A stretch of 10,574 nucleotides of DNA from Candidatus Aminicenantota bacterium (lineage in GTDB: Bacteria; Acidobacteriota; Aminicenantia; Aminicenantales; Saccharicenantaceae). A program made the translations under genes and the position numbers. The stretch is from assembly GCA_011048485.1 (NCBI GenBank), contig DSDX01000026.1, positions 1 to 10,574 of the forward strand, written 5' to 3'. The notes beneath the pieces are model-generated. The model searched no databases, had not been told where the DNA came from, and saw nothing but the letters and a program-made list of their open reading frames with translations. Below are positions 5,486 through 10,574 of the stretch, piece by piece. Numbering within the stretch: position 1 is the first letter of the stretch; every line of letters starts with the position of its first letter.

Positions 5486-7018
5486 ATGACGAAAGTCCTC
5501 ATCCTCGATTTCGGGTCCCAGTACACCCAGCTCATCGCCCGGAAGATCCGCGAGCTCGGCGTCTACTCCGAGATCCTGCCCTTCTCGACCCCGCTCGCCG
5601 CGATCCGCAAGGCGAAGCCCGCCGCCTTGGTCCTGTCGGGGGGGCCGCAGAGCGTCTACGGCAAGAATGCGCCACACCCGGACAAGGGGATCTTCGAGCT
5701 CGGAGTCCCCATCCTGGGCATCTGCTACGGGGTCCAGCTCATGGCCCACTTCCTCGGCGGCGAGGTTGTCGCGTCCAAGGAGCGGGAATACGGCTTCGCC
5801 TCGCTGCGCGTCCTGGACCGTTCCGGCCTGCTGGCCAGGGTCAAGGACAGGGAACAGGTCTGGATGAGCCACGGCGACCGGCTCGAGCGCGTCCCGGCGG
5901 GCTTCCGCCTGACGGGGAGCACGGCCAACACCCGGGCCGCCGTGATCGAGGACAGCGACAGGAAGTTCTACGGCGTCCAGTTCCATCCCGAGGTCATCCA
6001 TACCAAGGAGGGCCGGAAGGTCCTGGCGAACTTCCTGTTCCGGGAGGCGGGGCTCGAAGGCGATTGGACGATCGCCTCGTTCGTGGACCGCAAGGTCAGG
6101 GAGATCCGCAAGACCGTCGGCGACGGCAAGGTCATCTGCGGCCTCTCCGGAGGGGTCGACTCGCTGGTCACCTCCCTCCTCCTCCACAAGGCGGTCGGCC
6201 GCCGGCTGACGTGCATCTTTATCGACAACGGCCTGCTCCGCAAGGGCCAGTACGAGGCCCTCATGGAGGCCTTTCGCCACAAGTTCGCCCTCAAGGTCGT
6301 CGGCATCGACGCCTCGGACATGTTCCTGGACAAGCTCCGCGGCGTCGTCTCGCCCGAGCGCAAGCGCAAGACGATCGGCCGCCTGTTCATCCATCTCTTC
6401 GAGCGCGAGGCCATGCGTCTCGGCGGGGCGGAGTTCCTGGCCCAGGGGACGATCTATCCCGACGTCATCGAATCCAATCCGGTCAAGGGCCCGTCGTCGG
6501 TCATCAAGTCCCATCACAACGTCGGCGGGCTGCCCAAGGGCCTGACGTTCAAGCTCGTCGAGCCGCTCCGGGAGTTGTTCAAGGACGAGGTCAGGGCCCT
6601 GGCCCTCGAGCTGGGCGTCGACGCCGACTTCATCCATCAGCATCCCTTCCCCGGCCCGGGCCTGGCCGTCCGGCTCATCGGCGAGGTCAACCGGGAGAGC
6701 CTGGAGATCCTGCGGGCGGCCGACGACATCGTGCTCCAGGAGGTCCATGACGCCGGGATCTACGGGAAGCTATGGCAGGCGTTCGCCGTCCTGCTGCCGG
6801 TGCGGTCCGTGGGCGTCATGGGCGACCGGCGGACCTATCACCGCGTTGTCGTCATACGGCTCGTCCAGAGCACCGACGGCATGACGGCCAACTGGTACCC
6901 GGTCCCGGCCAAGATCCTGGGCCGGATGTCGACGCGGATCGTCAACGAGGTCCGGGGCGTCAACCGCGTCGTCTACGACGTGACGGGCAAGCCGCCCGGG
7001 ACGATCGAATGGGAATAG
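5486..7018 (+). CDS. guaA: GMP synthase (glutamine-hydrolysing)
   Basis: Converts XMP, glutamine and ATP to GMP, the last step of de novo guanine nucleotide synthesis, in the cytoplasm. The 510-aa protein is full length (E. coli GuaA is 525 aa). Residues 1-190 are the class I glutamine amidotransferase domain: the oxyanion-region SGGPQSVYG at 51-59, nucleophile C80 in GICYG, and H167/E169 in QFHPE complete the triad. Residues 195-385 are the ATP-pyrophosphatase domain with the PP-loop SGGVDS at 221-226. Residues 388-510 are the dimerisation domain, including HPFPGPGLA at 386-394 and the typical TIEWE ending at the last residue. The ATG has no Shine-Dalgarno sequence in front of it, and a sigma70-like promoter is placed so that transcription would begin at or next to the A of ATG. 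dnaE follows after 60 bases on the same strand. Confidence 0.98.
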   Translation: MTKVLILDFGSQYTQLIARKIRELGVYSEILPFSTPLAAIRKAKPAALVLSGGPQSVYGKNAPHPDKGIFELGVPILGICYGVQLMAHFLGGEVVASKEREYGFASLRVLDRSGLLARVKDREQVWMSHGDRLERVPAGFRLTGSTANTRAAVIEDSDRKFYGVQFHPEVIHTKEGRKVLANFLFREAGLEGDWTIASFVDRKVREIRKTVGDGKVICGLSGGVDSLVTSLLLHKAVGRRLTCIFIDNGLLRKGQYEALMEAFRHKFALKVVGIDASDMFLDKLRGVVSPERKRKTIGRLFIHLFEREAMRLGGAEFLAQGTIYPDVIESNPVKGPSSVIKSHHNVGGLPKGLTFKLVEPLRELFKDEVRALALELGVDADFIHQHPFPGPGLAVRLIGEVNRESLEILRAADDIVLQEVHDAGIYGKLWQAFAVLLPVRSVGVMGDRRTYHRVVVIRLVQSTDGMTANWYPVPAKILGRMSTRIVNEVRGVNRVVYDVTGKPPGTIEWE

Positions 7019-7060
7019 GATAGCCCGTCCGGAAAGGGCGCGGCGCCGGCCCGCCCGGGC

Positions 7061-7067
7061 GAGGAAG
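7061..7067 (+). promoter_or_regulatory. dnaE: dnaE ribosome binding site
   Basis: GAGGAAG, 11 bases before the dnaE ATG. The spacing is longer than optimal, but no better site or start codon lies nearby, and the protein begins with the expected PHP motif only a few residues in. Confidence 0.5.
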
Positions 7068-7078
7068 CGATAGCGTTC

Positions 7079-10000
7079 ATGGAACCGACGTTCGTTCATC
7101 TCCATAATCACACCGAGTACTCCATCCTCGACGGCTGTCTGAAGGTCGGCGCCCTCGTCCAGGCGGCCTACGATCACAAGATGCCCGCGGTGGCCATGAC
7201 GGACCACGGCAACGTTTTCGGCGCCGTCCAATTCTTCAAGGCCGCCAAGGCCAGGGGGATCAAGCCCATTCTCGGCTGCGAAGTCTATGTCGCCCCGCAG
7301 AGCCGCTTCGACAAGAAGCCCGGCGGACCCGAAGAGACCCACCATTTCCACCTCGTCCTGCTGGTCAAGGACGACCGCGGCTACAGGAACCTCTGCCGGC
7401 TCCTCACCAGCGCCTATCTTGAGGGCTTCTACTACCGGCCCCGGATCGACAAGGAACTCCTGGCGGCGCACAGCGAAGGCCTGATCGGGCTCTCGGCCTG
7501 CCTCAAGGGCGAGATCGCGACCTGGCTGGGCCGCGGTTGCCCCGAGAAGGCCGAGGAGACGGCCCGCGGGTACGCCGGCCTCTTCGCTCCCGGCGACTTC
7601 TACATCGAGCTCATGGACCACGGCCTGCCCGACCAGAAGGCCGTCAACCCCCAGCTCGTGGCCGTGGCCCGCAAGCTCGATCTGCCCCTCGTCGCCACGA
7701 ACGATATCCACTTCGCCCGGCGCGAGGACGCCGAGAGCCAGGACGTCCTCGTCTGCGTCCAGACCAACCGCAAGATCTCCGACCCGGACCGGATCAAGTT
7801 CTCGACCGACCAGTTCTACTTCAAGTCCGCGGCCGAGATGGCCGAGCTGTTCCGGGACACCCCCGACGCCATCGAGAACACGGGCAAGATTGCCGCCCGG
7901 TGCGGGTTCGAATTCCCGTCCAAGACCTACCACCTGCCCGTCTTCGCGCCTCCTGGCGGCAAGGACCTGAGCGATTATTTCGAGGAGGTGGCCTGGACCG
8001 GCTTCCGGACCCGCATGGCCCAGCGCGAGGCCGAGGGCTGGAACGGCGGGGACGGCCACACCCGGGCCGAATACGAGCAGCGGATGGAGCGCGAGATCGC
8101 GCTCATCAAGAAGATGGGCTTCGAGGGCTACTTCCTCATCGTCTGGGACCTGCTCAGGGCGGCCCGGGAGAAGGGCATCCCCGTCGGCCCGGGCCGCGGC
8201 TCGGCCGCCGGGAGCCTGCTCGCCTACGCCCTCGAGATCACGGAGATCGACCCGATCGAGTACGACCTCCTGTTCGAGCGGTTTCTCAACCCCGAGCGCA
8301 TCAGCCTCCCGGACATCGACATGGACTTCTGCGGCCGGCGCCGCCAGGAGATGATCGAGTATGTGACCCAGAAGTACGGCCAGGACAACGTCTGCCAGAT
8401 CATCACCTTCGGGACCATGGCCGCCCGGGGCGCCATCCGCGACGTCGGACGCGTCCTCGAGGTGCCCCTGCCCGAGGTCGACCGGGTCGCCAAGATGATC
8501 CCCTTCGCCGTCGACGCGACCATCGCCGATGCCCTCAAGAGCGTGCCCGAGCTCAAGGCCCTGCGCGACCGCAATTCCAAGATCGCCCAGCTCCTGGCCA
8601 TCGCCCAGAAGATCGAGGGGCAGGTGCGCCATCCCTCCATCCACGCCGCCGGCATCGTCATCACGCCCCATCCGCTGGTCGAGTACCTGCCCCTGTACCA
8701 ATCGGTCAAGGGGGAGATCACGACCCAGTACCCCATGGGCGACGTCGAGAACCTCGGCCTCCTCAAGATGGACCTTCTCGGCCTGCGCAACCTGACCGTC
8801 ATCGATGACGCGCTGGCCCTCGTTAACGCCGAAACCGGCCGGACCATCGACATCAACGGCCTGCCTCTCGACGACCCCAAGACCTTCGCGCTGTTCCAGT
8901 CGGGGAACACGGACGGCGTCTTCCAGTTCGAGAGCCCGGGCATGAAGGACCTGCTGCGCCGGTTCAGGCCGACCGAGTTCCGCGACCTCATCGCCCTCAA
9001 CGCCCTTTACCGGCCGGGCCCTCTCAAGAGCGGCATGACCGACGAGTCCATCCACCGTCGCAACCACCCCGAGCGGATCGCCTACGAGGTCCCCGAGCTC
9101 GAGCCCATCCTCCGGGAGACCCGGGGCATCATCATCTACCAGGAACAGGTCATGCGCATCGCCACCGACCTGGCCGGGTTCACCCTGGCCGGGGCCGACC
9201 TCCTGCGCAAGGCCATGGGCAAGAAGGACAAGGTGACGATGAAGGCCCAGAAGCAGAAGTTCCTGCAGGGGGCCAAGAAAAAGGGCATCGCCGCGTCCAA
9301 GGCCGACAAGATCTTCGAGCAGATCAAGGAGTTCGCCGAGTACGGCTTCAACAAGTCCCACAGCGCCGCCTACGCCTTCCTGGCCTACCAGACGGCCTAC
9401 CTCAAGGCCCACTACCCCGTCCACTTCCTGGCCGCCCTGCTGACTTCGGAGGCGGAGCGCGGGGCGACGCCCCAGGTCGTCAAGTACATCGGCGAGTGCC
9501 ACGAGATGGGCATCGAGGTCCTGCCCCCCGACATCAACAGGAGCGAGTTCCGCTTCACCGTCGAGGACGGCCGGATCCGCTTCGGGCTGGCCGCGGTCAA
9601 GGGCATCGGCCAGGCGGCCGTCGAGGAGTTGGTCGCGGCCCGCGGCAAAGCCGGCGGATTCAAATCGCCCTTCGACCTCTTCCTCGAGCACGACACCAAG
9701 GTCCTCAACCGCAAGGCGGTCGAGAGCCTGATCAAGGCCGGGGCCTTCGACTCGCTCGGCTGGAAGCGGTCGCAGTGCTTCCACATGCTCGACCGGATGA
9801 TCGATTTCGGCCACGAAGTCCAGAAGGCCCAGGCCGCCCGCCAGGGCTCCCTGTTCGGCTCCGACACGGCCGTGCCGCCGGACATGCCCCCCGAGGTCCA
9901 GGACATGCGGGAGTGGGACGAGTCCCATGTCCTGTCGTACGAGATGGACGCCCTGGGGCTCTATGTCACGGGCCATCCCCTGACCCGGCACAAGGACCGC

Positions 10001-10558
10001 TTGCGCAAGCTCGTCTCCCACCTCGTCGAAGAGCTCGACGCGGGACGCGACTTCGACAAGGACGTCCGCCTGGCCGGCGTCATCGGATCCTACAAGGCCC
10101 TCAAGACGAGGAAGGACGAGCGCATGGCCACCTTCGTCCTGGAGGACCTGTCGGGCAAGATCGAAGTCGTGGCCTTCCCGGACGCGTTCAGCAAGTGCGG
10201 CCCGTACCTCCGCGAGGGCCAGCTCGTCTGCATCAGGGGCAAGTACATGGGCGAGGAGGACAACCGCCGCATCAGCCTGAGCCAGGCCATGCCCCTGGCC
10301 GAGGCCTTCGAGAAGCAGGCCAAGCGCCTGGTCGTGCGCATCTTCCTGCCGGGCCTCGAGGAGGCGACGCTGTCCGAGCTCAAGTCCATCCTCGACGGCC
10401 ACGAGGGCCGCTGCCCGGTCGAGTTCGAGCTCGTCACGCCCCACTCCTACCGGCTCGTCGCCCAGAGCGCCGAGGTCCAGAAGGTGACCCCGTCCGAGGA
10501 GCTCCTCGAGAAGATCGAGGACCTGCTCGGCGAGAACTCCGTCTCGGTGGATTATTAG
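7079..10558 (+). CDS. dnaE: DNA polymerase III alpha subunit
   Basis: Replicative DNA polymerase catalytic subunit of 1159 aa, complete in the window. Domains in order: PHP (about 4-275), palm/thumb/fingers (about 290-830), HhH and beta-clamp region (about 835-930), OB fold (about 996-1070) and a short C-terminal domain. Catalytic aspartates are D414 and D416 in PDIDMDF (411-417) and D565 in KMDLLGLR (563-570). GPGRGSAAGSL at 370-380 and YGFNKSHSAAYA at 755-766 are further family blocks. QGSLF at 922-926 is a likely beta-clamp binding pentapeptide. All nine PHP metal-binding positions appear intact: H7, H9, D18, H43, E68, H91, C141, D209, H211, unlike E. coli DnaE, so a PHP-based 3'-5' exonuclease is possible. 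ATG start with GAGGAAG 11 bases upstream, a rather long spacing. It has no promoter of its own that I could see and is probably co-transcribed with guaA. Confidence 0.98.
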   Translation: MEPTFVHLHNHTEYSILDGCLKVGALVQAAYDHKMPAVAMTDHGNVFGAVQFFKAAKARGIKPILGCEVYVAPQSRFDKKPGGPEETHHFHLVLLVKDDRGYRNLCRLLTSAYLEGFYYRPRIDKELLAAHSEGLIGLSACLKGEIATWLGRGCPEKAEETARGYAGLFAPGDFYIELMDHGLPDQKAVNPQLVAVARKLDLPLVATNDIHFARREDAESQDVLVCVQTNRKISDPDRIKFSTDQFYFKSAAEMAELFRDTPDAIENTGKIAARCGFEFPSKTYHLPVFAPPGGKDLSDYFEEVAWTGFRTRMAQREAEGWNGGDGHTRAEYEQRMEREIALIKKMGFEGYFLIVWDLLRAAREKGIPVGPGRGSAAGSLLAYALEITEIDPIEYDLLFERFLNPERISLPDIDMDFCGRRRQEMIEYVTQKYGQDNVCQIITFGTMAARGAIRDVGRVLEVPLPEVDRVAKMIPFAVDATIADALKSVPELKALRDRNSKIAQLLAIAQKIEGQVRHPSIHAAGIVITPHPLVEYLPLYQSVKGEITTQYPMGDVENLGLLKMDLLGLRNLTVIDDALALVNAETGRTIDINGLPLDDPKTFALFQSGNTDGVFQFESPGMKDLLRRFRPTEFRDLIALNALYRPGPLKSGMTDESIHRRNHPERIAYEVPELEPILRETRGIIIYQEQVMRIATDLAGFTLAGADLLRKAMGKKDKVTMKAQKQKFLQGAKKKGIAASKADKIFEQIKEFAEYGFNKSHSAAYAFLAYQTAYLKAHYPVHFLAALLTSEAERGATPQVVKYIGECHEMGIEVLPPDINRSEFRFTVEDGRIRFGLAAVKGIGQAAVEELVAARGKAGGFKSPFDLFLEHDTKVLNRKAVESLIKAGAFDSLGWKRSQCFHMLDRMIDFGHEVQKAQAARQGSLFGSDTAVPPDMPPEVQDMREWDESHVLSYEMDALGLYVTGHPLTRHKDRLRKLVSHLVEELDAGRDFDKDVRLAGVIGSYKALKTRKDERMATFVLEDLSGKIEVVAFPDAFSKCGPYLREGQLVCIRGKYMGEEDNRRISLSQAMPLAEAFEKQAKRLVVRIFLPGLEEATLSELKSILDGHEGRCPVEFELVTPHSYRLVAQSAEVQKVTPSEELLEKIEDLLGENSVSVDY

Positions 10559-10574
10559 TCGGCGGGCCTAAGAG

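Noticed and set aside
5441..6748. A 435-codon minus-strand open frame opposite guaA
   Set aside because: Shadow of GuaA, whose triad, PP-loop and C-terminal motif are all on the plus strand.
7019..7078. Possible terminator between guaA and dnaE
   Set aside because: GCCC/GGGC pairs occur but stems are short and no T-run follows, so the GC-rich gap does not support a terminator.
6770..10444. A 1224-codon open frame on the minus strand opposite dnaE
   Set aside because: It is antisense to a full-length, motif-complete DnaE. Its translation is biased to Asp, Glu, Gly, Leu, Val and Arg with no recognisable domain, as expected from the complement of GC-rich codons.
1..10574. Insertion sequence, prophage, CRISPR array or integron
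   Set aside because: No transposase, integrase or Cas motif, no regularly spaced direct repeats and no target-site duplication were seen; gene style is uniform across the window.

Overview
The window is GC-rich, tightly coded DNA with a strong preference for G or C at third codon positions. It carries six protein-coding genes and no visible rRNA, tRNA, CRISPR array, transposase or phage gene. The gene content suggests a Gram-negative (diderm) anaerobe with much iron-sulfur chemistry: a Tat-exported DUF362 protein, a membrane polyferredoxin, an AmiC-like periplasmic amidase, an archaeal-type phosphoglycerate mutase and a PHP-proficient DnaE. This fits the Aminicenantes/Acidobacteriota neighbourhood, but that placement is an impression from gene style, not a phylogenetic result.

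Layout. Bases 1-146 are the non-coding 3' flank of a minus-strand operon and hold several GC-rich inverted repeats. Bases 147-3878 (minus) form a three-gene, translationally coupled operon, read in this order: AMIN/Amidase_3 cell-wall amidase, Tat-exported DUF362 protein, and a NapH-like membrane ferredoxin fused to a NapG-like polyferredoxin. Bases 3879-4204 are a 326-base non-coding spacer with a good sigma70-type promoter at its amidase end and a row of stem-loops in its middle. Bases 4205-5407 (minus) encode the cofactor-independent phosphoglycerate mutase ApgM. Bases 5408-5485 are a 78-base divergent promoter region. Bases 5486-7018 (+) encode GMP synthase, and 7079-10558 (+) encode the DNA polymerase III alpha subunit, which is complete.

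How the genes relate. guaA and dnaE lie head to tail with a 60-base gap and no visible terminator, so nucleotide supply and replication may be co-transcribed. apgM (glycolysis/gluconeogenesis) is transcribed away from guaA. In the minus-strand operon the DUF362 protein and the polyferredoxin look like an electron-transfer pair: both carry twin-arginine motifs, their genes overlap by 20 bases, and the DUF362 protein has no ferredoxin domain of its own. The amidase starts this operon but has no obvious redox role.

Most notable points: an apparent NapH-NapG fusion with an internal Tat-like segment at the junction; promoter geometry predicting a leaderless guaA mRNA and a nearly leaderless amidase mRNA starting with TTG; and the structured spacer at 3929-4167, which may be an interspersed repeat or a small RNA. 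No clearly new defence or mobile system was found.
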